Source: Ananas comosus
Lineage: Eukaryota > Streptophyta > Magnoliopsida > Poales > Bromeliaceae
Length of the DNA: 64,000 nt
Direction of reading: 5' to 3'
Assembly (NCBI RefSeq): GCF_001540865.1
Contig: NC_033638.1
Location: 6,027,416 to 6,091,415, forward strand
Shown: positions 22,213 to 33,634 of the stretch, in pieces
How positions within the stretch are numbered: the first letter of the stretch is position 1
How the letters are laid out: each line of letters starts with the position of its first letter
Made by a program: the position numbers and the translations under genes
The notes under the pieces: model-generated
Database searches by the model: none
What the model was told of the DNA's origin: nothing
What the model saw: only the letters and a program-made list of their open reading frames with translations

Positions 22213-22981
22213 GGCCTTTTTGCATAAAAAATTCACTAGTTTTGGGCTTTTGCAAAACTTGGTCGTTTTTTCGATTTTGCAGATTTGGTCTGAATTTTTA
22301 ATAAACTGACCAAAATACCTTTATTATTTTTTCTTTAGTTTTTTTTTTTCCTTTCCGAAGAAGGTTGCGGAGGCAGAGGCGGAAGCGGCGTGCCTTGCCT
22401 CTGCCCCTCATGCCCTCATCCTCACCCGCGCAGCCCCCGCCCTCCTCGCCTTCGACCCCTCCAAGGCCGCGCCGTGACTCTTTTTTTTTTTTCTCCGATT
22501 CTCCTCCACCGTCTCCGCAGCCCGCCGCCGCCGCCACCGACGACGACAAAGAGGAAGTACTTCTTGGGAGATGAAAAGCATACCGACAAGAGGGGGGAGA
22601 AAACTCCGGCGAGGACGATGGCTGCGATAGAGGGCAAGGGAGAGATCGTGACCAAAAAAATTATAAAGAAAAAAAATAAAATTAAAAAAATATTTTTTTC
22701 CTCCATAAAAGATAAAAAATTATATAAGAATGAAGAAAAAAAATAATGTTGTACTATTTTAAATAAATGTTGCACTCTTTGAGACTGAAATTACAGTGTT
22801 TGAAATCAGATTTACACTCTTTAAGATGAAATTGCACTATTTTTTTTTCTTCTTCTTCCTCCAATTTATATTATTTTTTTTTCTTTTTCTTCTTCCTCCT
22901 TTCTTCTCTTCTCCTGCTTGAGTGTCCCCACCTCCCTCATCAAATCCCTCTGCTCCTCCTCTGCTGCCATTGCCGACCAAC

Positions 22982-23018
<37 letters not shown>

Positions 23019-24486
23019 CGTCCGTGTGCTATCCATGCTCGTCACCGTCGGCACTGTGCCCACCCTCCTTGACATCTTCAACTCGGCCGCTGCGAACGTC
23101 GCCGGCAGCCTCGGCGGCGTCGGCGAGCTGTTGGAGCCCGCGTCCGCAGCTTCGGGTGGATCTGCGACTGGGTCATCACCGCCCACCTCGCGCGCCTCCG
23201 CAAGCAGCAGTCCCGCCTGTACAATAATTTCTTGTTTGATCTTCTCTATGGGAATCATTAATTCGGACAAATGACGGATCCACTCGATTTGGTCCACTCT
23301 ACTATGAGCTCATGTAATGAAATTGCATTTATGAATTTAATAGAGGTAGGAGAATGAAGGAATTTTTTTTTTTCTTAATCCTGCATCTTTAATTTTTTTT
23401 TAAAGAAAATCATAATTTAATTTCAAATTTTAGTTTTTTAATGTAAAGTATCAAATCTTTAGCGGCGATGGCCCAGTCGCAGATCCACCCGAAGCTGCGG
23501 ACGCAGGCTCCAACAGCTTGTCGACGCCGCCGAGGCTGCCAGCGACGTTCGCAGCGACCGAGTCGGAGATGTCGAGGAGGGTGGGCACGTCGCTGACGGT
23601 GATGAGCATGGATAGTATGCCGGCGTTGTTCTTGTTGTTGTTGTGTTGGTCGGCTGCAGCGACAGAGAAGGAGCAGAGGGATTTGATGAGGGTAGTGGGG
23701 ACACTCAAGGAGGAGAAGGAGAAGAAAGGAGGAGGAAGAGGAGGAAGAAAAAAATATAGTATAAATTGAAGGAAGAAGAAGAAAAAAGAAATAGTGCAAC
23801 TTCATCTTAAAGAGTGCAACTTCATTCTAAAGAGTGTAAATCTGATTTCAAAAACTGTAATTTTTGTATCAAAGAGTGCTACCTTTATTTAAAATAGTGC
23901 AAGTTTTTTAAAAAATAGTGCAACATTATTTTAATAGAGCAATTTTATTTTCTTCTTTTTTTTATATGATTTTTGATCTTTTATGGAGAAAAAAAATATT
24001 TTTTTAATTTTAATTTTTTTTTTATAATTTTTTTGGTCACGATCTCTCCCTTGCCCTCTATCGCAGCCACCGTCCTCGCCAGAGTTTTCTCCCCTCTCTC
24101 GCCGGTGTGCTTTTCATCTCCGAGAAGCACTTCCTCTTCGTCGCCGGCGGCGGCGGTGGGCTGCGGAGGCGGTGGGCTGCGGAGGCGGTGGAGGAGGATC
24201 GGAGAAAAAAAAAAGTGTCATGGCGTAGCCTTGGCGGGATCGAAGGCGAGGAGGGTGGGGGTTGCGCGGAGGGCGTGAGGGGCAGAGGCGAGGCACACCG
24301 TTTCTGCCTCCGCTGCCTTTTTCAGAAAAAGAAAAAAAAATGAGAGAAAAAAAAAAATGAGAGAGAAAAAATAATAAGAGTATTTTGGTCGGTTTACTAA
24401 AAATTCGAACTGAATCTACAAAATCGAAAAAATAACCCAGTTTTGCAAAAGCCGAAAACTAGTGGATTTTCTTATAGAAAAAGGCC
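22213..24486. mobile_element. Family C MULE: 2.27-kb palindromic element with captured gene sequence
   Basis: The ends are GGCCTTTTTGCATAAAAAAT and the inverse ...TATAGAAAAAGGCC. A perfect 9-bp TSD TATTTAAAT lies at 22204-22212 and 24487-24495, marking a Mutator-like element. The two halves are inverted copies over about 1 kb each: an outer GC-rich block (22370-22650 against 24040-24320), then short AGTGCAAC/GTTGCACT repeats (22740-22840 against 23790-23940), then an inner GC-rich block (22918-23230 against 23451-23708). The spacer is only about 200 bp. No transposase is seen. Transcription through it would give a long hairpin RNA. Confidence 0.86.
22918..23230 (+). pseudogene. Captured gene fragment, left arm of family C element (inverted copy at 23451-23708)
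   Basis: Plus-strand reading gives SVPTSLIKSLCSSSAAIADQ, a poly-Asn run from a CAA microsatellite, then VLSMLVTVGTVPTLLDIFNS and an Ala/Gly-rich tail. The inverted copy at 23708-23451 reads SVPTTLIKSLCSFS, a shorter Asn run and LLDISDSVAANVAGSLGGV. A second plus-strand frame encodes RSFGWICDWVITAHLARLRK. Base composition and codon-like periodicity look genic, but I do not recognise the source protein. No start, intron set or full domain is present. Confidence 0.5.
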
Positions 24487-24762
24487 TATTTAAATTTGTA
24501 TTTTAAAATTTTAGATTTAATATAATATATTTTCAAATATTGAAAAAAATAATTGTTTCGGGTTTGAATTGTCGCGTTCGGGTTCGGATTCGGGTTTTGG
24601 ATTTTTAGGTGAGTTCGAGTTTGGATATGGATTTTAAAAATTCGCCGGGTTCGGGTTCGGATTCGGGTCTCAACTTTGGAGTCGGGTTTGGGTCTCAGGT
24701 TTGGAGTCGGGTTTGGGTTTAGGTTTTTGAAAATCCGCCTCTAATCCGACCCATTGGTATCT

Positions 24763-25110
24763 CTAATGTCAGCAAGATATTGGCATGATATAGTCTCTGT
24801 GCCAATGACATAATTCAAAATTCTCTATTTTTGAAATTAGTAAGTAATTTTTTTAATAAAATTTAAAATATTTTATAAAAATATTAACATATTTTGTTAT
24901 TAAAAAAATAAATATTTTATATCAATATATGTAGTAAATTTTCTATAGAACTCCGTACCACGTCACTTAGATGCTTGCTACTCGCACATCTAAACTGATG
25001 CTACTACACATAAGCGAGTCCCCAAAACTTGAAAACTATCACCTTTGTATTCATTCGCTCCGAGCCGCTGCGGTGTTCAAAATCGTCGTTCCCTCTCCCT
25101 CCTCCTCTCC
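24763..25110. promoter_or_regulatory. INTS9 upstream region
   Basis: About 350 bp separate the transposon cluster from the INTS9 start. The last 60 bp (25050-25110) are CT-rich, like a plant 5' leader. No certain TATA box was picked out. Confidence 0.3.
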
Positions 25111-25119
25111 ATGAAACTG

Positions 25120-25168
<49 letters not shown>

Positions 25169-28100
25169 CTTCTCTTCTCCTTCTTCTTTTTAACATGTTC
25201 GCCTCCTCCCGGTTCTACAAACCCTAGACGTGCCTTAGCCATGGCCGCGGCGGCGTCCACCGCCCCCCATGCCACGTCCTGGAGCTCAGTGGCCTCCGCA
25301 TCCTCCTCGAGTGCCCCCTCGACCTCTCCGCCATCGCCATATTCGCCCCAGTACCCTCCTCCTCGCCCTCCTCCTCCGGCGACCTCGTCGCAGCTCCGCC
25401 GTGGTACAAGGCCGTCGCCGCCCACCACCTGTTCGACCCCTGTCTCCTCGACGCCGTCGTCGTCTCCTCCCCCGCCGCCATGCTCGGCCTCCCCTTCCTC
25501 GCCCGAAACCCTAATTTCTCCGCGAAGGTAGCGAGAAAATCGTGTGATTTTGGCGTTGGGTAGTTTTATATTGTGCGTACACTTACTTTTTAGATAATTC
25601 ACATAACTTGCTAGCTTTCTATCCATGTTTTCTTTTGTTGCTTGTTTCAAGAAAGTCCTTCTTAGCATGTTTTAGATGAATTTAAGAATAATTAATGAAC
25701 AATTTTAGCCCTTTATCCCTTATTTATTGAACAATTTTAGATGAGATTTTGGCATTGCTGGATTTATATTCCTCACTTTTCGATAATTTTGCAGATATTT
25801 CTAAACTTTTTTCCCCTGAGGTTTTAAATTTTGTTTCAGAAAAAGTCCGTAGCATGTTTCAAAGGAATTTAAGAAGGTTTAATTAACAATCTCGACCCTT
25901 TATCCCAGTAGGCATCACATACGCGCCCCTTTGTCGTAAAGTCGTAAATTTATTTATTTTGCCTAACACTCTATCCTTGTAATTCATGTTTCGAAGGTAA
26001 AATTTTGCTGAATGGAGAAAAAGTTAAGAAATTTACTAGAATATTCTGAAACTCTAGTAAAAGTTAGTTAGTAAAAGCTTTCATGAAAGAATAACTAAAA
26101 GGGATCTCTCGTGAGGAGATAAAAAGTAAGGACTTTTTTAAAAGTTATCTTAGAAGCTAGGGACCTGGATATAAACTTTTCTTTGGCAATTTGGTTCTGC
26201 AAAGTCTTTGTGAGCTTTGCCGAGTTTGAATGGTGATTTTGATTTTTTTTTTTTTTAATAAATTTCCTTAATGTTTCTTTTAGATATATGCTACGGAGGT
26301 GACTGCAAGGATTGGAGGGCTGATGATGGAGGAGCTGGTTGCAATGCACTCTGAGTTTGTGAGGTATTATGGGTTGGAGAAGAGGCAGGGGAGGCCGGAT
26401 TGGATGAAGTGGGAGGAGCTTGAAAGGCTTCCAATCGAATTGAGGAACGTTGTTATGGGGGAAGAGGGGGAGGAGTTGGGTTGCTGGATGCCTCAGTACA
26501 GGTTAGTTATCTTGTTTTTGTCTTGATAATTAAGTTTTGATGGTTTATTAGTGTTGGTAAGTGAATGTGAACCAATGACCGTAGAAAAGAACTGCTGTTT
26601 GAGCTGAAGTTGGTGATTGCGAGATGTCAGAGTTTGACTGGGGGTTAAATTGATGCCGTCATCATGTATTTCATAATGATTGCGTTTGACTTCTAGATTA
26701 TTGTTTATGATATTTGAATATTGGTTGAAAAGCTTGGAGACTATATGTTTAACTGGTTCTGTATGGTGGCAAACTTGGTATCTGGGCAAGATAATTATTT
26801 TAGCTATGATCTTTGAAATTTGTTATAATGAGAACTTCATTCAAGAGATTTTTTTGTTTAACCTATTTCTTCATCATGTTTGATGGCTCTTCCTCAACTT
26901 GTTTATCTGTTCATGTTGTTAGTAGGTTTTGACATTCACAGTTCTAGACGTGACAAGCCTTCATGTTTTCTTTACGTAAAATACCACTAACTTTTATCCT
27001 AATTGCAATTCGATCCACTAAATAAAATTCAATGGAAAAATGCCGACCAAACTTTTACCATTGCAATATTTCCCGCAAAAGACTCATTCGGAGAAAAATA
27101 ATCCTCACTGAGAAGTTACTAAAGTTTGTTGGTTTTAACAACAAAGCCTGATCCACAAAATTTAATTTGGTGCAATTACGTCTGAGCGAGGAATAATTGG
27201 CATAGTAATATCAGATATTCTTGACTTTTTATTTTTATTTTTGCACCAAGCAAGTTTGGTCAAATTGAAATTAGAAACAAGTTGGTTGATATTTTGCAAC
27301 AAATTAAAGTTAGTGGCTCAACTGCATTTGGAGATAATATTCTTGTTTGAAACTTTTTTCGGAAAAAAACACTATTGGCTTACATGTCATTAAGGATCGA
27401 TGAAAAGAAGCAACATAGGCTAGCTATGGTTGCCATAAAGCATCTCAAAATATCATAAGTTATACATGCAGTCTGGCTATCGTTTTTAGCTCCTACCAAG
27501 ATATTACTTTTGCTGTGACACTGATTCAAAATGAAGTTAATTGATATGTTATCACTATTATTTATTTGATTGTTTGAATATTTGTTGTGTTCCTGGTATT
27601 GTGATACCATATTTAAATTGGGGATGCAATAATCTGGTATTTGTCAGTGCAGCGGAAGTAAAGGAATGTATGCAGAAAGTAGTGCCTCTGAAGTATGCGG
27701 AAGAAGTTTGCTTTAATGGCGCCATAATACTGAAGGCTTTCAGTTCAGGCTTGGAGATTGGAAGTTCAAATTGGATGATAAGCAGTCCGCGAAGAAGCAT
27801 AACATATTTGTCCAGCTCCATATTTGAGTCTGGTCATGCCATGGGTTTTGACTACCACTCTCTACAGGGGAACGATTTGATTCTATTTTCTGATCTCTCA
27901 TCTATGAATAGCACCGATTATGACACTAAACCAGACGAGTGCAATTCTCCCCCTTTGAGGTAGATTATTATTGTGTTATTACAAATACCTTGATTGTACC
28001 TTTGTTTTGTTTGATCCTTGTTACTTCGGTAAGTGAACTGTAAGATTTTATATTGTTGTGTACAACTTCTTCTAGGACGGATAATGATAACGAGGATCAT

Positions 28101-31100
28101 ATTATTAAAAGCTTAAGTGGCAATGATGAAAATCTAGAGGAGATTGAGAAGATCAGTTTCATATGCTCATGCATTGTGGATTCCTTGAAAGCTGGAGGTA
28201 GTGTCCTGATCCCAATAGGTCGACTTGGTATACTTCTTCAACTTTTGGAGTATATCTCTCGTGCTCTAGACAATTCTAATCTGAAGGTACTTTAAAAAAA
28301 CATTGCTATCTGTTACTTCCCTTTTGTGCATTTCTCTTTTCTCTTGATAGTGTGTTGGTTTTTTTTTTTTTTTTTGCTCGTACAATTATAAGCATGATTA
28401 CTGTCAATTATCCTGCAGGATATTTTATGTATGTCTTTGGTGAGTAAGTTTGGTAAAGCATTTCTATTGTGCAGAACTGAATTACTTTTCAAATTGTTTA
28501 TTTAAAGGTTAGATGTAAGGTTAGTCGCTGAACTTTTGATGATTTAGTCCTTGAATTTTTTGCTATAATGGTCTCGTCCCTAGTCTTATCGAAGTTTCAG
28601 AATGTCTTCTGTAGGTGCATTTTCACCCAAAATCTTTAACATTGCTTAGGTTATAGATTGCACACATTGGTAATAATGTTAAATGATCTTTTAGTCTCTT
28701 TTTTTTTTTTTTTTTTATCTCTAAGCCATCAGATTATTTTTGGATGTTTCTTTTTTTCATGCTAAATCCTCTTTTTTATTATGTTTTTATATATATGTGC
28801 ATGGACAGCATGCATTTGATTGGATGTCAGGAAATTTATGCTGAAAATAAACTCTGCAATGACAATGGAAAAATTAGGAAAATTAGGAACTAATCTGGTC
28901 GATTTAAAAATGTGGGGACCTTACCTTTTATTTCAATAAAGGATTACAAGTCTTTGCTTTCATATAAAGGAAACGAAGAAAAGATAGTGCATGCGACGAA
29001 TTACTTATTGGGTTGGAGAGGCTTTGCTGTACTGGTTATTTCCCACGTTGGACTGGGTCGGTCAACAATCATGTTATATTTTACCACTTCCACTGGTGAA
29101 CATCTACTGGTGAACAGAGCCTGCATTATCTGGATTTGGAACACTGTTCTCTTACTGTTTTAACTTTTTGTTCGTTTCTCCACCCTCTGTTTTTTTTTAA
29201 TAATATTGATGTGGGTATGACGGCATTTTGGTGTATTTTATATAGACATAGTATTAGCTATATTTGTGAATGCTCTTCTTTTCTCTTCAGTTTGCTGCAA
29301 GATCTTTCTCTTTCTCTTGTTGTGTATTTTTAGCATTGGCTTGTTCGAAGCAGGGTAAGATGTTACATCTCTTATCAGCTGTGATTATGTCATTTAACTA
29401 ACCTTATTCTTTATTCTAACGATACTGATTATTTGTTAGGTGCCCATATTTATGGTTTCTGCGACAGCAGAGGAGACATTATCATTTACTAATGCTATCC
29501 CAGAATGGCTTTGTAAAGAACGTCAAGAAAAGGTTATTGCCAATACATGAATGTGATAATTTTAACATTATTACCATGAACCTTTTGGTGGATGACGATA
29601 TCATGTTCTTGATGGTCATGCAGCTTTTCTTAGGCGAAGCATTGTTTGGACATGCGGAGCTCATCAAAGAGGGAAAGCTTTGTGTGTTTCCACTGCTGTA
29701 TGAAAGAGAGTTATTGTAAGAACTTTGAAGTGATGATATGATGTTCATCTTTAAGAGTTCTACCGTAGAATGCCAAATTCTGCAATTTTTGCCAAGTTCC
29801 TATGCGGACAAATAATTCATATTGTTTCCTTTTCTTGATGCCGCTTTATAGGTTAAGGTATCCATTATTACATGGGCTTATTTGAGGTTGGTCTGCTATA
29901 TGAATTCTCAAAAGAAATTGCAGTATGATTTGTAAAATGGATACTAGTATAGGTTAAGGTATCCACATTCTTTGAAGTTGGGGTATCACCTCTAACCTTG
30001 TCATTCTCTGCGTCCTTTTGGTCTTTCCACTTTATCTACTTGATAGGCTACTAGACTCTTGCATTTGTATTTTGACATTCTATATGGCTACACTACCTCG
30101 AAAAAGTTTTCCTCATTTTGTCCTCGTAAGTAGCTTTATTGTTTTTTGAATGACTTTTATGCTAACCGATGGTTGTTAGAAGTGGCATGTAGTTGCATAA
30201 ACATGAAATAAAGAGGCATGAGGTTGCAAAAACTAACTAGAAGGCACTGAATATTTGAAGGCTCCGCGCATTGTCATATTTTCTTTGTATCCTTTAAAAG
30301 TAGAGAGAATTATATGTGAGGAATTGAATATCCAATCAAAATTGTACTGCCATTATGATCTGTCATTATAAAGAGCATACTAATAATGTTCTGACCATGC
30401 GATTTATGTGGGTTGATGTAATTCTCATATTGATCAATTTACTATTTGACCACTAGGGGCACAATTTTCAAAATTAATCTTATAATTGGTTGGTAATTAG
30501 CAGTTCTCTTACAAATTCTTCTGAACTTTTGAGTCCTGCTCCAGCTGACTGTAGAAAAGGCTTGTATAATACTGATATGCTCAACGTTTCATCAATGCTG
30601 TACTTTTTAGAGATCCCTCCCTTCTTTTTTCTTTGCTTCATCTCTTAAATAGATCAAAATGGCTCTTCAACACTCTATACCATGCATTTTTGACCTAATG
30701 CAAGCTTCGCTCGTTCTTTTTTTTTTTTTTTTTGAAATCAATACTTTCATCTTTTTCTTCTGAAGTTGACGAGCTTTTAATAATAACCTTACAAGTTTGG
30801 AATACGAGATCGAAGCAGTGCATTAGTTACTTTTGGACCTTTCCTTGAGATGAACAGCAAAAGCTGTTTGCGATGTTGGATGAAACTTCAACCAAGTTGT
30901 TTGACAATATTTGTTTTCACATTTGTTTGTTTTAACCATCCTAATGAAACTAAAAAATCTTTTCAGGATGGCGTGGCAAGAACCGTGCATCGTATTCTCT
31001 CCTCATTGGAGTCTAAGGTTTGGTTCGGTTGTTCAGTTGCTTAATCGTTGGCATTCCGACCACAATTCACTACTTATTCTAGAGGTATATTTCCATTTGC

Positions 31101-32803
31101 TTGATTAGGGCCCAGTGAAAATTTTGTCACAGCCTATTAGGATATCTTCCTTTTAGGGCATTCTGCATTGAGTTATTTAATCTTATATCTAAAAAAAAAT
31201 GTATGACTTGCAGCAAGAAGTTGATGCTGAAATGGCTCTTTTGCCCTTCAAGACATTGGCAATGAAGGTTCTCCAATGTTCTTTTCTTTCTGGGTTGAAG
31301 TAAGGAGCTCCCCATTACCGTGTTCCTTTGATGCTCTATTTATGCAAACACTTTATTTTATTTTATTTTTTTTATCTCTGAATATTAAATGTCAAGTTGA
31401 TACTAATTATCTATATTGCTTAGTTTTTCTTCGGTACTCGTGCATGCTTAGAAGAGTATTTAAGTAGAAATTGGATAGTTTCTGGAGGCCTTGATTTTTC
31501 TCTGAACTCCAGTTGAGTTCATTATTTCAGTTTTACTTTTGTGAGGCAGATGTTTTATCTTTAATCTAAGTAGGCCCGTGCTCCACTAAATTGGTACTGA
31601 AGGAAGAAAGTTGATCAATGAATCTTGTTGCTTATCTGTTTTTTTTTTTTTAATTGGTCTTGCATTTATAAGTGAAATCATGCTGGTTATGAAGCAGCTT
31701 CATAATCGGCTTGGCTGTGTTTGTCTGATTCTTCATGCTTGTTATGTATTGGTAATTGACCTTATTTTTTGTGCCTATCTTGAAACTTGTTTAGATTCAT
31801 GAGAACCGCCTTTTAGCTGCTATAAATAGGGGTTGATTTGGTATCTAAACAAGCCCGATGCTGAAAATTGTAGTTCTGGGAAAGTTAACAAAATAAACGT
31901 TAAATGTGTATGCTGCTCGCATCGGTAAATGCTATTACATTATGTTGGTCGGTAACCTTCGAAATGTGAGATACAATGGCAAACCTGAAAATTCGTGATT
32001 TGTCATGTTGGTATTTCGGCCACATTCTGCAAACTTTGTCCAGGTTTACTTTTGTTCGTTGAAAGCTCTGGCTCGTCTTTTAAGCTAGCTACTATTTTTT
32101 TTTTCTTCTTTTTTTTAATCTCTACTGATGGATGATACTTCTTTGGTTTGCAGGATGCAGAAAGTTCAACCATTGCTGGAACTGCTACGGCCAAAGCTCG
32201 TTCTGGTAGCCTCTCATGTATCTCCTTAGATAAAGCAATTCTCTCTCATTTTTCAATTTCTTTGTGCTAATTATCTTATCATTTCATTTGCAGTTCCCCG
32301 AAGTTCTGAGACCTCACTGCCCTATAAAAGAAGGCGGCTCATTCGCGTTCTTATACTATTCCGAGAACGTGCGGTTACGAGTACCAAACTCGAGAAAAGG
32401 CTTTGAAGTTCAACTGGCAACCGAGCTAGCATTTCAGCTTGAACCCAGAAGATTACTGGAAGGTAGTATGGCCATCGCCAGATTGCAAGGGAGGCTTCTC
32501 CTGAGCAAAGGGAAGTATCTCCTCGTCTCTGGAAAGAAGCCGCTGAAACAATCAAACGAACAGATGCTCCTCTGGGGTTCTGTTGATCCCGCTCGACTAA
32601 TTCTAGCCCTAGAAGAGAGAGGGATAGTTGGTTCTATCTGTGACGACGATAAAGCCGCGGATGGTTATTGGTTCATTCAGGTCTCTAAGCCAGAAGAGGG
32701 GCTAATTAAGAGCAGTGCGAGTGAGACCGTAATCTCTTGCGACGACGAAAGGACGTCTGCCCTAATATTTGAAGCTCTTTGTAGTGTTTGTGATGGAATT
32801 TAA
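25111..32803 (+). CDS. INTS9: Integrator complex subunit 9 homologue, complete, 11 exons
   Basis: Exons: 25111-25119, 25228-25527, 26284-26501, 27648-27959, 28076-28286, 29440-29532, 29624-29715, 30967-31084, 31214-31299, 32154-32205 and 32294-32803. All introns are GT-AG with consistent phases and together give about 666 codons, close to known INTS9 length. Exon 1 codes only Met-Lys-Leu before a donor inside a CT microsatellite. Its join to TCLSHGRGG matches the conserved MK-TCLS start. The N-terminal half is metallo-beta-lactamase-like (LRILLECPLDLSAI, MLGLPFLARNPNFSAK, SSGLEIGSSNW). The middle is beta-CASP-like (VPIFMVSATAEETL, FGHAELIKEGKL, PCIVFSPHWSLRFG). The C-terminal exon is typical of the family. 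INTS9 is the catalytically inactive partner of INTS11 in nuclear snRNA and nascent-RNA 3' cleavage; I see no HxHxDH zinc motif, as expected. Confidence 0.92.
25123..25165 (+). repeat. (CT)n microsatellite in INTS9 intron 1
   Basis: About 21 uninterrupted CT units start three bases after the intron 1 donor (25120). Length changes here could alter splicing of the 9-nt coding part of exon 1. Confidence 0.95.
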
Positions 32804-33582
32804 TATTGTATGATTTTTATAATATATTGTATAAACGAATAACATAGTATATTATGGACAAATAGTATAATATATTACAATATATTACAAAGATTATGCA
32901 GTATGTGTATAAACAATGCATATATTATACTATTTGTACAAATATTGTACTATTTGGAAGAGAATGTTATATTATTTAAGAAGTATTATATATATATATA
33001 TTTTTATTGGAAGTTTTTATTTATATGGTAGATAAGAATTTTATTTCTCCAAAAAAAAAGATGACTGTAATAATGATTTGTCAGTTGTATTTTTTAAGGT
33101 ATTTAATTTATATACTTTTTATGCATTTTGAAACAGGGATAGCTTGGTCATTTTTTTAAAAATCGAATCGAACCTGTAAAATTTAAAAAGCGGACTATTT
33201 TTACAAAAATTTCAAAACAAGTGAATTTTTTATGCAAATTGGCCTATATATTTACATTCCAGTTATCATTTAGGGGGTGAAAACCGTAGTCAGATTTTTT
33301 TTTTAAAATAATTATATCTATATTCATATTTTTTGTTATTATTTTTTTTAAATGTGGAATTCAAATATGAAATATATACTTGCGTATTATCGAATTCGAT
33401 GGAGATAAATTTATCCTAACCACTATCACCCCCACTTGTTTTCATTTCCTTGTAAATTTTTTCCATTACTTGGCCCTCAAGTCTCACTCGTTTCTCTCTC
33501 ACTTGTTTTTAGCTCCTCCTCCTCCTCCTCCTCCTCCGAGCTTCTTCGTTGTCTCCACCCCAAAACCCTAATCACAAGCAGA

Positions 33583-33614
<32 letters not shown>

Positions 33615-33634
33615 CAGTAGCATCAGATCCGGGG
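32804..33634. other. INTS9-FIS1 intergenic region
   Basis: Positions 32804-33060 are AT-rich with TATATTA repeats and probably include the INTS9 3' end; no textbook AATAAA was chosen. Positions 33130-33247 match one terminal arm of the family C MULE (CAAGTGAATTTTTTATGC then AAATTGGCC), a solo end. The FIS1 leader (33480-33634) contains CT runs, a telo-box-like AAACCCTAA (33562-33571) and a CAG microsatellite. Confidence 0.5.
33584..33611 (+). repeat. (CAG)n microsatellite in the FIS1 5' leader
   Basis: About nine CAG/AGC units, followed by imperfect AGT/AGC units, lie 20-50 bp upstream of the FIS1 ATG. Confidence 0.9.

Larger units (their letters stand above)
22013..24762. mobile_element. 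Family E hAT-like element (GGGTTCGGATTCGGG type) split by a MULE
   Basis: The left part (22013-22212) begins TAGGAATGTTAATAGC and contains ATCCGAATCCGAACTCG. The right part (24496-24762) contains TTCGGGTTCGGATTCGGG and ends with the inverse of TAGAGATACCAATGGGTCGG. The AT-rich interior is interrupted exactly by the family C element at 22213-24486. The flanking 8-mers agree only partly (ATACTAGC versus ATGTCAGC), so it is old. Further copies lie at 54770-55200 and 57000-57245. Confidence 0.55.

Noticed and set aside
22365..22775. Several overlapping ORFs up to 118 codons on both strands
   Set aside because: They lie in the GC-rich arm of the family C palindrome. Translations are Arg/Pro/Ser low-complexity and mirror those at 23973-24343.
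25241..25531. Plus ORF of 96 codons starting MAAAAST
   Set aside because: Out of frame with INTS9. The conserved frame starts at 25228 after splicing from 25119.
25051..25668. Minus-strand ORF of 205 codons
   Set aside because: Antisense of INTS9 exon 2 plus a CT microsatellite (Glu-Arg repeats). The plus strand carries the conserved protein.
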